This document shows positions 51,812 to 61,778 of a stretch of 64,000 nt of DNA, piece by piece (the first letter of the stretch is position 1; each line of letters starts with the position of its first letter). Source of the stretch: Methylobacterium gnaphalii (lineage in GTDB: Bacteria > Pseudomonadota > Alphaproteobacteria > Rhizobiales > Beijerinckiaceae); NCBI RefSeq assembly GCF_007992215.1, contig NZ_BJZV01000003.1, positions 1 to 64,000 on the forward strand, written 5' to 3'. A program made the translations under genes and the position numbers. The notes beneath the pieces are model-generated. The model did no database searches. It was not told the origin of the DNA and saw nothing but the letters and a program-made list of their open reading frames with translations.

Positions 51812-52021
51812 TCAGATCGCCTGGAGGTTCCCGGCGGAATCCTTGCCGCTACGCTTATCCTGAAGCACCTCGTAGGAGATCTTCTGGCCTTCAACGAGGG
51901 TACGGAAGCCCGCCCGCTCTACGGCCGAGATGTGCACGAAAACGTCCTTGCCGCCGTCATCGGGCTGGATGAAGCCATAGCCCTTGGTCTCGTTGAACCA
52001 CTTAACAGTACCGGTATCCAC
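51812..52021 (-). CDS. cold shock protein (CspA family)
   Basis: 69 residues, one cold-shock domain, the family's usual size. RNA-binding motifs RNP1 (KGYGFI, residues 13-18) and RNP2 (VFVHIS, 27-32) are intact. The protein binds single-stranded nucleic acid and acts as an RNA chaperone. GTG start at 52021 with the expected N terminus MDTGTVKWFNE. The leader upstream (52022-52150) is long enough to form the kind of structured 5' region known for csp genes, but no specific structure was resolved by eye. Confidence 0.94.
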   Translation of the reverse strand: MDTGTVKWFNETKGYGFIQPDDGGKDVFVHISAVERAGFRTLVEGQKISYEVLQDKRSGKDSAGNLQAI

Positions 52022-52321
52022 GTAGAATCCTCGTCGTCATATCGATGAGCCACGGGCACGCGCCTGCTCGGCGCGAGCATTGTGGTTCAAGTCCGCTGGT
52101 ATGTCGGATGAGCGGGTGCCGAGGCGACTAAATGGGATGCGCACTCGGAGCGATTAATGCCCGCTGAAGATGATGTAGGCGATCAGAGCGGCGACAACAA
52201 GGCGGCAGACTCGCTTTCCGGGCCGCGGAGTCTGCCGGCAAGAGACCAGCGGCCTTTCCAGCCCTGTCGTTTTGAGCGCTGGCGATCCATATACACTTTG
52301 GCTCAGGCAGTTAGGCATTCC

Positions 52322-52711
52322 ATGGCGGGTATCTCGGTTTCGCTCGAAGGCGCGAACATCCAGTTGTCGTTTCAGAAGGACGATCAGTCGACCGCCGTGG
52401 TGATGGACGCCCGGGCCGCACGTGCTCTCGTGCGCGCCGTGGGCCAGCTTCTGACCGCGATCGACGACGGCGACGAGCCAACGCTGCCCGAGGATCTCGA
52501 TGGGGAAGAGGTCGCAATGCTCGACGTCACCTCCTCGGCCATCGAGGTGGGTACCGACGAGCAGGGCCAGCCCGTCGTTGCACTGCAGGCGGGAGCCTTG
52601 CCGCCGTTTCAGCTCCGCCTCACCGACGAAGAGGCCCGCCACGTGGCCACCAGCCTCGCCGAGATCCTGGCTGCTCCCCGTGACGTCCGCACGTCCCACG
52701 GCGGCCACTAG
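52322..52711 (+). CDS. hypothetical protein
   Basis: 129 residues from ATG 52322. It has a beta-rich, acidic composition with regular hydrophobic strands (ISVSLEGANIQLSFQKDD, ALVRAVGQLLTAID, QPVVALQAGALPPFQLRL, ARHVATSLAEILAA). No signal peptide, so cytoplasmic. The family is not recognised. A strong terminator follows. The antisense frame over the same bases (52154-52708) is less protein-like and is rejected. Confidence 0.6.
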   Translation: MAGISVSLEGANIQLSFQKDDQSTAVVMDARAARALVRAVGQLLTAIDDGDEPTLPEDLDGEEVAMLDVTSSAIEVGTDEQGQPVVALQAGALPPFQLRLTDEEARHVATSLAEILAAPRDVRTSHGGH

Positions 52712-52719
52712 AATTACGG

Positions 52720-52756
52720 AAAAGCCCCCGCGCCGGGTGTCGGCACGAGGGCTTTC
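52720..52756. terminator. bidirectional terminator hairpin
   Basis: AAAGCCC (52721-52727) pairs with GGGCTTT (52749-52755), enclosing a second stem of GCCG/CGGC type. A-rich and T-rich flanks on the two sides make it useful in both directions, for the converging genes ending at 52711 and 52781. Confidence 0.75.
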
Positions 52757-52780
52757 ATCAAACAGCGAAACGGCGACGTC

Positions 52781-53002
52781 TCAGAGCCTGATACCCGGGT
52801 CGGTCGGGCCACCAGGAAGGTAGTCCGGCTCGGAGCCCGGACCTTTCGGCTCGTCGATGTCCGGATCATCGACCGGGTAGGGCGTGCGTGGTCCGGTCGG
52901 GCCGATATCAGGCAGATCGTCGGGTTCGGTCGGGGGTGGTAGGTCGCTGGGGATCTTGCCGCCGGGATTCGGTTCGGGGGTCGGCATGCCGGGATTGGCC
53001 AT
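52781..53002 (-). CDS. small Pro/Asp-rich hypothetical protein
   Basis: 73 residues, dominated by Pro, Asp, Gly and Glu (DLPPPTEPDDLPDIGPTGP and DDPDIDEPKGPGSEPD). It has no hydrophobic core and is likely disordered; stress-related small proteins of this type are common in Methylobacterium. ATG at 53002. It lies back-to-back with the DJ-1/PfpI gene, with 150 bases between. Confidence 0.55.
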   Translation of the reverse strand: MANPGMPTPEPNPGGKIPSDLPPPTEPDDLPDIGPTGPRTPYPVDDPDIDEPKGPGSEPDYLPGGPTDPGIRL

Positions 53003-53152
53003 GGTCCGTCTCCTCGATCGATGGTGGGTATGCTGGACCAATCCCGCGTCCGTGGTCCGGTTCCGAAACGCAGCGGCTCCGAAATGACGCGGGAACATCG
53101 GTATCCCGACTTAGTTGGGCTGGAAATTCATCCGATTTCCCAGGAGTTGCCC

Positions 53153-53731
53153 ATGCCTGACATCACCCAGGCCAAGATCCTCATCGTCGCCACCGACGGC
53201 TTCGAGGAGAGCGAGCTAACGGTGCCGCAAGCCAAGCTTTCGCAGGCTGGGGCCACCGTGCATGTTGCCTCGCCGCAATCGCGGCAGTCCAAGGATACGA
53301 TCAAGGGTTGGGATAAGACCGACTGGGGCAAGAGCGTAAAGGTCGATACCGACCTGGAGAGCGTAAACCCTGCCGATTACGATGCCCTCGTCCTGCCGGG
53401 CGGCCAGATCAACCCCGACAAGCTGAGGCTCGAACCCAAGGCACTGGAGGTCATCAAGAGCTTCCTGACCTCCGGCAAGGTCGTCGCCGCGATCTGCCAC
53501 GCGCCCTGGCTGCTGATCGAGACAGGTGCCGTGAAGGGCCGCAAGCTGACCTCGTTCGGCTCCATCAAAACCGACGTGAAGAATGCCGGCGGCGATTGGG
53601 TCGACGAGCAGGTCGTCACCGATGGCGGCATCATCACCAGCCGCAATCCCGGCGACCTCGACGCCTTCTGCGCCAAGATCGTCGAGGAGGTGAAGGAGGG
53701 CCGGCACGAGCCGCGCCAGCTCGCGGCCTGA
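53153..53731 (+). CDS. DJ-1/PfpI family protein (type 1 glutamine amidotransferase-like)
   Basis: 192 residues from ATG 53153, which follows CAGGAG. Nucleophile Cys115 with His116 lies in the elbow AAICHAPWLL, and the acidic partner is in GFEESEL (Glu18/19). The PfpI subgroup includes proteases, chaperones and deglycases/glyoxalase III. It is probably a stress protein acting on glycated proteins or dicarbonyls. In-frame codons upstream from 53021 overlap the divergent promoter area and are not used. Confidence 0.9.
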   Translation: MPDITQAKILIVATDGFEESELTVPQAKLSQAGATVHVASPQSRQSKDTIKGWDKTDWGKSVKVDTDLESVNPADYDALVLPGGQINPDKLRLEPKALEVIKSFLTSGKVVAAICHAPWLLIETGAVKGRKLTSFGSIKTDVKNAGGDWVDEQVVTDGGIITSRNPGDLDAFCAKIVEEVKEGRHEPRQLAA

Positions 53732-53849
53732 CCGAGCGAGCAGGCCTAGCCAGATGCCGGCCGCTTCAAGAAGCGGCCGGCGTCGCGCATAAGGCATAGA
53801 TTGATCCACGGGCCGCAGGCAGACACAATCGGCCATCAGGATCGCGCTT

Positions 53850-54944
53850 GTGACCGACAGTAGCCCCTTCTTCTCACCCCAGCAGCAGGCCCTCGCTCTC
53901 GCGTCGCTCAACGAGCGCTCACGCGAGATTTTTCGTCAGATCGTCGAGAGCTACCTCATCACGGGGGAGCCGCTCGGCTCGCGCAATCTCGCGCGCACCC
54001 TGCCGATGACGCTTTCGCCCGCCTCGATCCGCAACGTCATGTCGGATCTGGAGCATTCAGGGTTGATTTTCGCACCGCATACCTCGGCCGGGCGGCTGCC
54101 CACCGAGCAAGGCCTGCGCTTCTTCGTCGACGCGATGATGGAGCTCGGCGATGTCGGTCAGGAGGAGAAGATGCGGATCGAGGCGCAGATGCGCGCCGCC
54201 GCGTCGGGCCATACCTTCGACAGCGCGTTGGCCGAGGCTTCGAGCCTGCTCTCGGGCATGTCGCGGGGTGCCGGCGTCGTGTTGACCACCAAGGCCAACG
54301 CGCAGCTCAAGCATATCGAGTTTGTGCGTCTCGACCCCGCCCGTGCTCTGGTGGTGCTGGTCTCGACCGATGGCAATGTCGAGAACCGCCTCGTCGACCT
54401 GCCGCCAGGCCTCCCTGCCGGTGCCCTGCAGGAGGCCTCGAACTACCTCAATGCCCGTCTGCATGGCCGCACCCTCGATATGCTGCGCAGCGAGATTGAA
54501 GCCGGACGGCAAGCGATGAAGCGCGAGATCGACGCGCTCACCGAGCGTCTTGTCGATGCCGGGCTCGCCACGACGGTCGGCTCCTCGGAGGCGCGCCAGC
54601 TCATCGTGCGAGGCCAAGCCAACCTCCTCGACGACCTGCGTGCGGCGGAGGATCTTGAGCGCATCCGCCTGCTTTTCAACGACCTGGAGACGCAGAAGGA
54701 CGTGATTGAGCTTCTGTCCCGCGCCGAGGGCGGCGATGGGGTGCGGATCTTCATCGGCTCGGAGAACAAGCTTTTTTCGCTCTCTGGCTCTTCGCTCATC
54801 GCGGCGCCGTTCCGCGATGGAGAGCAGAAGATCGTCGGTGTCGTCGGCGTGATCGGGCCAACCCGCCTGAACTACTCGCGCGTCGTACCGATGGTCGATT
54901 ACACCGCCCGCGTGGTCTCGGGTCTGCTCGAACGCGGGCGCTAA
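53850..54944 (+). CDS. hrcA: heat-inducible transcription repressor
   Basis: 364 residues from GTG 53850. The N-terminal winged helix is visible ([30 protein letters not shown]) and the typical block [33 protein letters not shown], here in overlapping shorter parts, is followed by the GAF-like and C-terminal helical regions. HrcA binds CIRCE elements upstream of groESL/dnaK and is released when GroEL is busy. grpE, often next, is absent from the next 300 bases. Confidence 0.93.
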   Translation: MTDSSPFFSPQQQALALASLNERSREIFRQIVESYLITGEPLGSRNLARTLPMTLSPASIRNVMSDLEHSGLIFAPHTSAGRLPTEQGLRFFVDAMMELGDVGQEEKMRIEAQMRAAASGHTFDSALAEASSLLSGMSRGAGVVLTTKANAQLKHIEFVRLDPARALVVLVSTDGNVENRLVDLPPGLPAGALQEASNYLNARLHGRTLDMLRSEIEAGRQAMKREIDALTERLVDAGLATTVGSSEARQLIVRGQANLLDDLRAAEDLERIRLLFNDLETQKDVIELLSRAEGGDGVRIFIGSENKLFSLSGSSLIAAPFRDGEQKIVGVVGVIGPTRLNYSRVVPMVDYTARVVSGLLERGR

Positions 54945-54951
54945 GATGCTC

Positions 54952-55110
54952 CTACGACCTGTTGCGGATTTCGTCGGCGAGCGGGTTGTGGACGGTCATC
55001 CTGCGGTCCGGCCGGCCTTCGACGGCGAAGGATGAGAGCTTCAGCCCGATCGGGCCAACGAGCGGGTGCCACCGGCGCATTTCCCTCGAGGGCGGGGAGG
55101 TGGGAGCGCG
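54952..55110 (-). pseudogene. C-terminal remnant of an MmyB-like XRE regulator
   Basis: Minus-strand codons 55083-54952 read REMRRWHPLVGPIGLKLSSF followed by AVEGRPDRRMTVHNP and a stop after IRNRS. This is the conserved ending of the MmyB-like ligand-binding domain of proteobacterial XRE regulators. Upstream, another frame reads ADDLLRDGVVARSHLPALEG and stops lie in all frames, so only a frame-shifted tail of the gene survives. The rest of 54945-55273 shows no gene. Confidence 0.45.
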
Positions 55111-55273
55111 CTACCACGCCGTCGCGGAGGAGGTCGTCGGCGGGCGACGCTCAGATGGCAGCGGGCCAGTCCCGGACGTCATCGCCAATCTGTGGTGAGG
55201 CGTAGCGAGCCGCCCCACTAAGCGATCAACATGAAGAGGGCGTTCGCGGCTTGGCCGCGAGCGCCGCGCTCGG

Positions 55274-57444
55274 TCAGGCCAACTGTGCCTGCGCCTTCGC
55301 TTCACGACGGCGCGCGGTAAGAATCCACTCTGTGTAGCCGTTGGGCTGTTCGCGACCCTTGAAGACCAGGTCGCAGGCCGCCTTGAAGGCCGGTCCATCG
55401 AAGTCTGGCGCCATCGGTCGATACAGAGGATCGGAGGCGTTCTGGCGGTCGACGATCTTCGCCATCCGCTTCAACGTCTCCATCACCTGCTCCTCGCTCA
55501 CCACGCCATGGTGCATCCAGTTCGCGATGTGCTGAGAGGAGATGCGCAGGGTAGCCCGATCCTCCATCAGCCCGACATCGTGGATATCCGGCACCTTCGA
55601 GCAGCCGACCCCCTGGTCGATCCATCGCACGACGTAGCCGAGGATGCTCTGGGCGTTGTTATCGATCTCCTGCTGGACGTCGTCGGGCGGAAAATTCGAA
55701 TGGGCGAGCGGGATCTGCAGGATCTCGGTCAGCGCCGACCGGGGCCTGCGTGCGAGTTCGGCTTGGCGCGCCAGCACGTCGATCTCGTGATAATGCAGCG
55801 CGTGAAGCGTTGCGGCGGTGGGCGAGGGCACCCAGGCGGTGCTGGCGCCAGCCTTCGGATGCGCGCCCTTCTGCATCAGCATGTCGGCCATGGCATCGGG
55901 AGCGGCCCACATGCCCTTGCCAATCTGCGCCTTGTCGAGCAGGCCGCAGGCGAGGCCGACATCGACGTTGTTTTCCTCGTAACCCTTGATCCAGGCTGTC
56001 GCCTTCATGTCGTTCTTGCGAATGACTGGACCTGCCTCCATCGCGGTGTGGATCTCGTCACCTGTGCGGTCGAGGAAGCCGGTATTGATGAATACCACGC
56101 GCTCGGCCGCCGCCTTGATGCAGGCCGCGAGATTCACCGTCGTGCGGCGCTCCTCGTCCATGATGCCCACCTTGAGGGTATTCGCATCGAGGCCGAGCAT
56201 GGCCTCGACCCGGCCGAATAGCTCGACCGTGAAGGCGACCTCTTCCGGCCCATGCATCTTCGGCTTGACGATGTAGACCGACCCCTTGCGGCTGTTGCGC
56301 AGGCCGGAATCGCCCTTGAGGTCGTGGAGTGCGATGAGCGCCGTCACCGCGGCGTCGAGCATGCCTTCGGGGATTTCATTGCCACCAGCGTCGAGCACCG
56401 CGTCCGTATCCATGTGGTGGCCGACGTTGCGCACCAGCATGAGGGAGCGGCCGGGCACGATCACTTCACCGCCATGGGGAGCGATGTAATGCCGATCAGG
56501 ATTGAGGCGACGCTCCTGCGTGCGGCCGTCCTTGACGAAGGAAGCCGTGAGCGTGCCCCTCATTAAGCCGAGCCAGTTGCGATAGACGACGACCTTGTCA
56601 TCCGCATCCACCGTCGCGACCGAGTCCTCAAGGTCCATGATCGTCGAGATCGCGGACTCAACCAGGATATCGGCGACGCCTGAAGCATCGAACCGTCCAA
56701 TCCGATGGGTGCGGTCGATGACGACCTCGAGATGCAGGTTGTTGTGACGCAGCAGCAGGGCCGAGGGCATGCTCGCCCTGCCGCGATAGCCGGCAAATGT
56801 CTCTGGCCGTGCCAAGGGCACTGTCTCGCCGGAATTCATGTTGCCGACCAGCGCGCCGTCCTCCACGGCATAGGTGACGACGTCAGCATGGCGGCCGCCC
56901 GCCAAGGGCACGAAGCGGTCGAGATAGGCCCGGGCGCGGGTCACGACGCGGGCGCCGCGAGTGCGGTTGGAGCCGCCGCTGCGTACGGCGCCTCCTTCCT
57001 CCGAAACAGCGTCTGTGCCGTAGAGGGCGTCGTAGAGCGAGCCCCAACGCGCGTTCGCGGCATTCAACGCGTAGCGGGCGTTGGAGACCGGCACCACGAG
57101 CTGCGGGCCAGGCATGCGGGCGATCTCGTCGTCGACATTCTCAGTGCGAACCTGCACCGGACCCGGATCAGGCAGCAGGTAGCCGATCTGCCGCAGAAAG
57201 GCCTCGTAGGCAGCCGGATCGAGCGGTCTGCCGGCGTGCTCCCGGTGCCAAGCGTCGATCTGCTCCTGCAACGCGGCGCGCTTGGCGAGAAGCGCGCGAT
57301 TCTTCGGCGTCAGATCGCGCACGATCGCGCCGAGGCCGCCCCAGAAGACCTCCGGGAGATGCCTGTGCCCGGTAGGGCCTCGTTGACGACGAAGTCGTGA
57401 AGCACCTGCGCGACGCGGAAGCCGCCAACGTCCGGACGATCCAT
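55274..57444 (-). pseudogene. glcB: malate synthase G with a frameshift near the N terminus
   Basis: The main frame encodes about 690 residues of malate synthase G, which condenses glyoxylate and acetyl-CoA to malate. Family signatures are intact: [45 protein letters not shown] and the C-terminal [16 protein letters not shown]. The natural N terminus, [20 protein letters not shown] then [10 protein letters not shown], starts at ATG 57444 but lies in another frame. The frames meet at about 57354-57356, where one base is missing from a short C run (GGG on the plus strand); adding one would restore 723 residues. It is either a true mutation or an assembly error. Confidence 0.85.
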
Positions 57445-57783
57445 GGTTTAGCTCGCAGCACTTGTCTGGTCGAATATCTCGGCCGCAAGGCATACCAAGC
57501 AAATTTTGATAAGCTACAAAAGTTTTTTTGAATTACAGCGGTGGCATCGGGTTTTGCATTCAAAATACGGGGCTGTAGGCAGCAACCTCGCCCTCGAGAT
57601 AGAATCGCCTCTGAGCGCGTCCGCCGAAGTTGGGACACCGTCCAACGCCGCCATTCAAACAAGTTGCCGACAAGCTTTCTGCCGCTGTCGGTCGATAGCG
57701 CATAGAGCCGGAGTGACGGCCAAGAGGTGGAATGGCGGGGGGCAGGGCCGAAACCCGCCTCTCCCGCCTGTCATGCCCCCGGA
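57445..57783. other. intergenic region upstream of glcB
   Basis: 339 bases. The 90 bases nearest glcB are AT-rich for this genome, with AAAAGTTTTTTTGAATT on the plus strand near 57517, so they probably contain the glcB promoter. Near 57745-57775 a GC hairpin (GGCGGG/CCCGCC type) may end the DUF1236 transcript. No gene seen. Confidence 0.4.
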
Positions 57784-58599
57784 TCAGCCCGGGATGACGT
57801 CGACGATCTCAAAGGTGTCCGGATCGATGATGACGATATCGTCGCCAACCAAGACGTACTCATAGCCCCGATAGGCCGGCACCAAGGAGATGATGGAAGC
57901 CGGCAATGGGTTGAGGTGGACCGAGCGCGGAACGGCGGTGCCGACCCTTACGCTGAAGTTGACGTTCGTCAGCGGCCGGACACCTGATTTGGTGATGGTC
58001 GAGCGGAATTCGGTACGCTGGGTCGTGCTCAGGCTCTTGGACGCGCCAGCCGCCTGCGAGCGTCCGCCACGCTCGCCACCCGCGCGACCACCATGTTCGC
58101 CTGCACCGCCGCGCTGGCCGGCCTCACCCTTTCCGTCCCGGCCGCCGCGCTCGCCCTGTGCATCGCGTCCGCCCTTCTCGCCGGCGCCGCCACGCTCGCC
58201 CGCCGTGCCAGCCTTGCCATCCTCGCGGGCACCAGCACCGCCACGGGCACCGCCTTCCTCGCCGGCTCCGCGCGCTCCGGCGCCACTCCGTCCGCCGCCT
58301 TCGGCACCGCCCGTCTCGGCACCGCCGCGCGCTCCAGCTGCGCCGCCCTCGGCTCCGCCGCGAGCACCACCGCCATCAGCGCCGCCGCGGGCACCGGCCG
58401 CACCGGCGCCACCGCCGCCGACTCCGGCGCCGCCGGCGGATCCCGCTCCGCCGCCAGCACCGCCGGCGCCTACCCCAGCGCCGCCACCGCCGCCGCCGGC
58501 ACCACCTGCTCCGCCGGCTCCTCCACCCTGTGCAAAGGCCGTCGCCGTTCCGACTGCGATCAGTGCAGCCGTCATCGTGCCCCTAAAGAGCTTGTTCAT
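57784..58599 (-). CDS. Gly-rich repetitive exported protein with DUF1236 domain
   Basis: 271 residues from ATG 58599, with a signal peptide (LFRGTMTAALIAVGTATAFA). Residues about 24-190 are low-complexity: Gly/Ala runs change to GGAERGGAGEKGGRD-like units, collagen-like in feel. The C-terminal 75 residues are a DUF1236 domain (VRVGTAVPRSVHLNPLP, SLVPAYRGYEYVLVGDDIVI, IDPDTFEIVDVI). DUF1236 proteins are periplasmic or secreted in Hyphomicrobiales, role unknown. Repeat character makes the length prone to change between strains. Spurious Pro/Arg-rich frames lie on the other strand. Confidence 0.8.
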   Translation of the reverse strand: MNKLFRGTMTAALIAVGTATAFAQGGGAGGAGGAGGGGGGAGVGAGGAGGGAGSAGGAGVGGGGAGAAGARGGADGGGARGGAEGGAAGARGGAETGGAEGGGRSGAGARGAGEEGGARGGAGAREDGKAGTAGERGGAGEKGGRDAQGERGGRDGKGEAGQRGGAGEHGGRAGGERGGRSQAAGASKSLSTTQRTEFRSTITKSGVRPLTNVNFSVRVGTAVPRSVHLNPLPASIISLVPAYRGYEYVLVGDDIVIIDPDTFEIVDVIPG

Positions 58600-58900
58600 C
58601 GCTGCTAATCCCATTCCAAGATGTCGACGGCCGCCTTCACGCAGCCGTGTCGTGGCTCGCAACGGAGATCTCGAAAAAACCGTTCCGTACAAAATTTCAA
58701 ATGATGGATGAGCGACAGGCGATCTTGATCAGGTTCATCAATAGCTTGGCTTGTCCGGAAAGCTTCGCCGTCGATCGAGCAGAAAAACTCTCGCTCTCGC
58801 CTCGAAGCTGAGCCGAGCGCGCGCCGGGCCCCCTTGCTCGCCGCACGAAACGACGTCTCGTGTGCGAAGCGTTGCCTTGAATCCGGGAAAGCCGAGGCGC
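58600..58900. other. intergenic region
   Basis: 301 bases between the end of the VOC gene and the start of the DUF1236 gene, both minus strand. It should carry the DUF1236 promoter. An imperfect inverted repeat GCACGA...TCGTGTGC is present at 58844-58866. Nothing else is recognised. Confidence 0.35.
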
Positions 58901-59329
58901 CTAGTAGTTCGCCCAGAGACCGGGCGTGGCGAGTTCGATGGCATGCCCGTCGGGATCGCGGAAGTAGAGGCTGATGCCCCCTTTTGGCCATGAGACCCGG
59001 CTCTCGATGGCGATGTCATAAGCGTCGAGCCGTGCTGCCCAGGCCTCGAGGCTCTCGGTCGGAATGGCAAAGGCCATGTGCAGCGGGCCGGTCCCGTCAT
59101 GGGGCGGGACCACGCCTCCGGGCAGCGTGACCGGATGAAGTGTGCCGCCGCGACGGAACAGCAGCAGGACGCTGCTCGGCCCGACCGGGTAGGCCACGAG
59201 CCGGCCGTCCTCGACCATCGGCCGCAAACCCAGCACGCCCTCATAGAAGTCCCGCGCGCGCAGCATGTCGTCGACATAGAGCCCGGTTTCGAGAACGCCG
59301 CCAAGCGGCGGAGCAGGTTCGTTCGTCAC
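58901..59329 (-). CDS. VOC family protein (glyoxalase/dioxygenase superfamily)
   Basis: 142 residues with two beta-alpha-beta-beta-beta units. The first reads VLETGLYVDDMLRARDFYEG, and the last strand SLYFRDPDGHAIELATPG carries the metal Glu of the family. Substrates range from methylglyoxal adducts to aromatic diols and antibiotics, so no function is assigned. GTG start at 59329. Divergent from the MHS-family permease gene with 200 bases between. Confidence 0.85.
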   Translation of the reverse strand: MTNEPAPPLGGVLETGLYVDDMLRARDFYEGVLGLRPMVEDGRLVAYPVGPSSVLLLFRRGGTLHPVTLPGGVVPPHDGTGPLHMAFAIPTESLEAWAARLDAYDIAIESRVSWPKGGISLYFRDPDGHAIELATPGLWANY

Positions 59330-59528
59330 GGCGGATCATCCATAGGGCGAGCCCATTCCCCGATGGTGAGAAATAGGGCGGCATCCGACCGGGTCACATT
59401 GCCGTCGGTCGTCTCCGAGATTGCATTCAAGATGCGGACGGCTTTGCCTAAGGGCTTGTGCCGCGTGCCGGATTGCGCAACCGTTTCGGCAAAAGAGCAA
59501 CCGGCGAGAAGGCCGGCTTGGAGGAAGC

Positions 59529-60890
59529 ATGACCGACGCCATTTCGATCGCGCCGACGCAGCCGGACGATCCGGAGGACCGCCGCCGCCGCATCCTGGCG
59601 ATCGTTGGGTCGTCCTCGGGCAATCTCGTCGAGTGGTACGATTTCTACTGCTACGCCTTCTTCGCCCTCTACTTCGCGCCGGTCTTTTTCCCGGCCAGCG
59701 ACGGCACCAGCCAACTCCTGAAATCCGCGGCGGTCTTTGCGGTGGGATTTTTCATGCGGCCGATCGGCGGCTGGCTGTTCGGGCGCCTCGCCGACCGGCT
59801 GGGGCGCCGTACCTCGATGATGATCTCGGTGCTGATGATGTGCGGCGGCTCGCTCGCCATCGCCGTGCTGCCGACCTACGCCACCGTCGGCGCTGCGGCG
59901 CCCGTGCTGCTACTGATCGCTCGGATGATCCAGGGCCTCTCTGTCGGCGGCGAGTACGGGACCAGCGCGACCTACATGAGCGAGGTTGCCACAAAGGGCA
60001 GCCGCGGCTTCTACGCCTCATTCCAGTACGTCACACTGATCGGCGGCCAGCTGCTCGCGTCGCTGGTGCTCATCATCCTGCAGACCTTCATGACGAAGCA
60101 GGAGCTGATGGATTACGGCTGGCGCATCCCGTTCGTGATCGGCGCCCTGGCGGCCCTGGTCGCTCTGTTCCTGCGCTCCTCGCTGACCGAAACGGCCACG
60201 AAGAAGGATCTGGAATCGAAGGAATCCGGCACCTTCTCCGCCCTGTTCAAGCACTGGCGGGCCTTTGCCGTGGTGGTGGCCTACACTGCCGGCGGGTCGT
60301 TGAGCTTCTACACCTTCACGACGTACATGCAGAAGTATCTCGTGAACTCGGCCCATATCGAGACCGTCACCGCCTCGCGCATCATGACGGCGTGTCTGCT
60401 CGTCTACATGCTGATTCAGCCGATCTTCGGGTGGCTCTCCGACATCATCGGGCGCAAGGCCAACATGCTGCTCTACAGCGGCCTCGGCACCCTGATGGTG
60501 GTGCCGCTGATGACCGCGATCGGCACGACGACGGACCCCTATGCGTCCTTCGGTCTGATCATGATCGGCATGGCGGTGATCAGCTTCTACACGGGCATCA
60601 GCGGCATAGTGAAAGCCGAGCTGTTCCCGACCCACGTCCGCGCGCTCGGTGTCGGCCTGTCCTATGCGGTGGCGAACTCGCTTTTCGGCGGCACGGCCGA
60701 GGCGGTGGCGCTTTTCCTGAAGGAGCAGGGCATGGAGAGTTCGTTCTTCTGGTACGTGACCATCATGCTCGGCATCGGTTTCGTGGCCTCGATGATCATG
60801 CCGAACCCGAAGAAGCACGGCTATCTCGACGGTGACGGCACCGTTGAGGAGGCGCTCGGCCATAAGCCTGCGAAGGTCGCTGTCGCCTGA
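59529..60890 (+). CDS. MFS metabolite:H+ symporter (MHS family, KgtP-like)
   Basis: 453 residues from ATG 59529, which has a GGAGGAAGC ribosome site. 12 helices. MHS features: the N-terminal [17 protein letters not shown], the superfamily loop [14 protein letters not shown] and [16 protein letters not shown]. Relatives carry alpha-ketoglutarate, citrate, proline/betaine, shikimate or similar acids. With the BKACE, GST and tartrate/malate dehydrogenase genes around it, a dicarboxylate or related organic acid is likely. A strong terminator follows. Confidence 0.9.
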   Translation: MTDAISIAPTQPDDPEDRRRRILAIVGSSSGNLVEWYDFYCYAFFALYFAPVFFPASDGTSQLLKSAAVFAVGFFMRPIGGWLFGRLADRLGRRTSMMISVLMMCGGSLAIAVLPTYATVGAAAPVLLLIARMIQGLSVGGEYGTSATYMSEVATKGSRGFYASFQYVTLIGGQLLASLVLIILQTFMTKQELMDYGWRIPFVIGALAALVALFLRSSLTETATKKDLESKESGTFSALFKHWRAFAVVVAYTAGGSLSFYTFTTYMQKYLVNSAHIETVTASRIMTACLLVYMLIQPIFGWLSDIIGRKANMLLYSGLGTLMVVPLMTAIGTTTDPYASFGLIMIGMAVISFYTGISGIVKAELFPTHVRALGVGLSYAVANSLFGGTAEAVALFLKEQGMESSFFWYVTIMLGIGFVASMIMPNPKKHGYLDGDGTVEEALGHKPAKVAVA

Positions 60891-60921
60891 GGGCAATCCT
60901 CCAGCGCCCTGAAAGAGTCCG

Positions 60922-60951
60922 GGAGCGGCCGTCAACGGCCGCTCCTTTTTT
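60922..60951. terminator. intrinsic terminator
   Basis: GGAGCGGCCGT and ACGGCCGCTCC form a perfect 11-bp stem with a two-base spacer, followed by six T. It ends the MFS transcript; the converging BKACE gene stops three bases further on. Confidence 0.85.
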
Positions 60952-60953
60952 CG

Positions 60954-61778
60954 TCAGTGCAGTCCAAGCAGGCCTCGCGCCTCGCGCGGTGTTGCCGGCC
61001 GGGCGCCATACTGGCCGCATAACTCGACGGCGACCCGCACGAGGTCGGCATTGCCGTTCGCAAGCTGAGTCTTCGAGAGACGGATGTTGTCCTCGAGCCC
61101 GGTGCGCACGCCGTCGGCGCCGCGCTCCAGTGCCCAACCCATCACCTCACTCTGATGGCGGCCGATGCCGGCGGCGGTCCATGTCGCCATAGGCAGGATG
61201 CGCTTGAGTTCGGCGAGCAGAATATCGAGTAACCGCTTTTCGGCCGGCAACGCGTTCTTCACGCCCATGACGAACTGCACGTGCGGCGAGCCGTCCATCA
61301 GGCCCTCGTCGAGGAGGCGCCGCGCGCCGTGGAGGTGCGAGAGATCGAAGATCTCGATCTCCGGTCGCACGCTGTATTGCTTCATGGCCGACGCGAGCTC
61401 GGTGACGAGCGCGGCGGGGTTCTCGTAGACGATCGTCGGAAAATTCACCGAACCGGTGGAGAGTGAGGCCATGTCCGGCCGATGCTTCAGCGAGAGGCCG
61501 CGCGCCGCTGGATCGCGCCCGCGCCCGCCCGTTGAGAACTGCACGATCATGTCCGGGCAATGCTTGCGTACGCCCTCCTGCACCTGCGCGAACAGGTCAG
61601 GGTCGGACGAGGGCGTCTCGTCCGGGTTGCGGACGTGAATATGGACGAGCGAGGCGCCGGCTTCGTAGGCGGCATGTGTCGACTCGATCTGCTCGACCGG
61701 CGTCACGGGAAGGGTCGGATTGTCCTTCTTGCGCGGCACCGATCCTGTGATGGCGACGGCGACGACAACGGGTCTCAT
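60954..61778 (-). CDS. BKACE family beta-keto acid cleavage enzyme (DUF849)
   Basis: 274 residues of the 3-keto-5-aminohexanoate cleavage enzyme family. The zinc-binding HIHVR motif has His46 and His48, with the acidic residue in RPEIEIFDLSH and the acetyl-CoA region near GRHQSEVMGWALERG. The family condenses a beta-keto acid with acetyl-CoA to give acetoacetate and a CoA thioester; specific members act on lysine products, dehydrocarnitine or glyoxylate-like acids. Substrate here not known. ATG at 61778; 384 bases without a gene follow upstream. Confidence 0.87.
   Translation of the reverse strand: MRPVVVAVAITGSVPRKKDNPTLPVTPVEQIESTHAAYEAGASLVHIHVRNPDETPSSDPDLFAQVQEGVRKHCPDMIVQFSTGGRGRDPAARGLSLKHRPDMASLSTGSVNFPTIVYENPAALVTELASAMKQYSVRPEIEIFDLSHLHGARRLLDEGLMDGSPHVQFVMGVKNALPAEKRLLDILLAELKRILPMATWTAAGIGRHQSEVMGWALERGADGVRTGLEDNIRLSKTQLANGNADLVRVAVELCGQYGARPATPREARGLLGLH

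Noticed and set aside
52154..52708. 184-codon minus frame opposite the gene at 52322
   Set aside because: No ribosome site and less regular composition; the plus-strand frame has the terminator at the right place.
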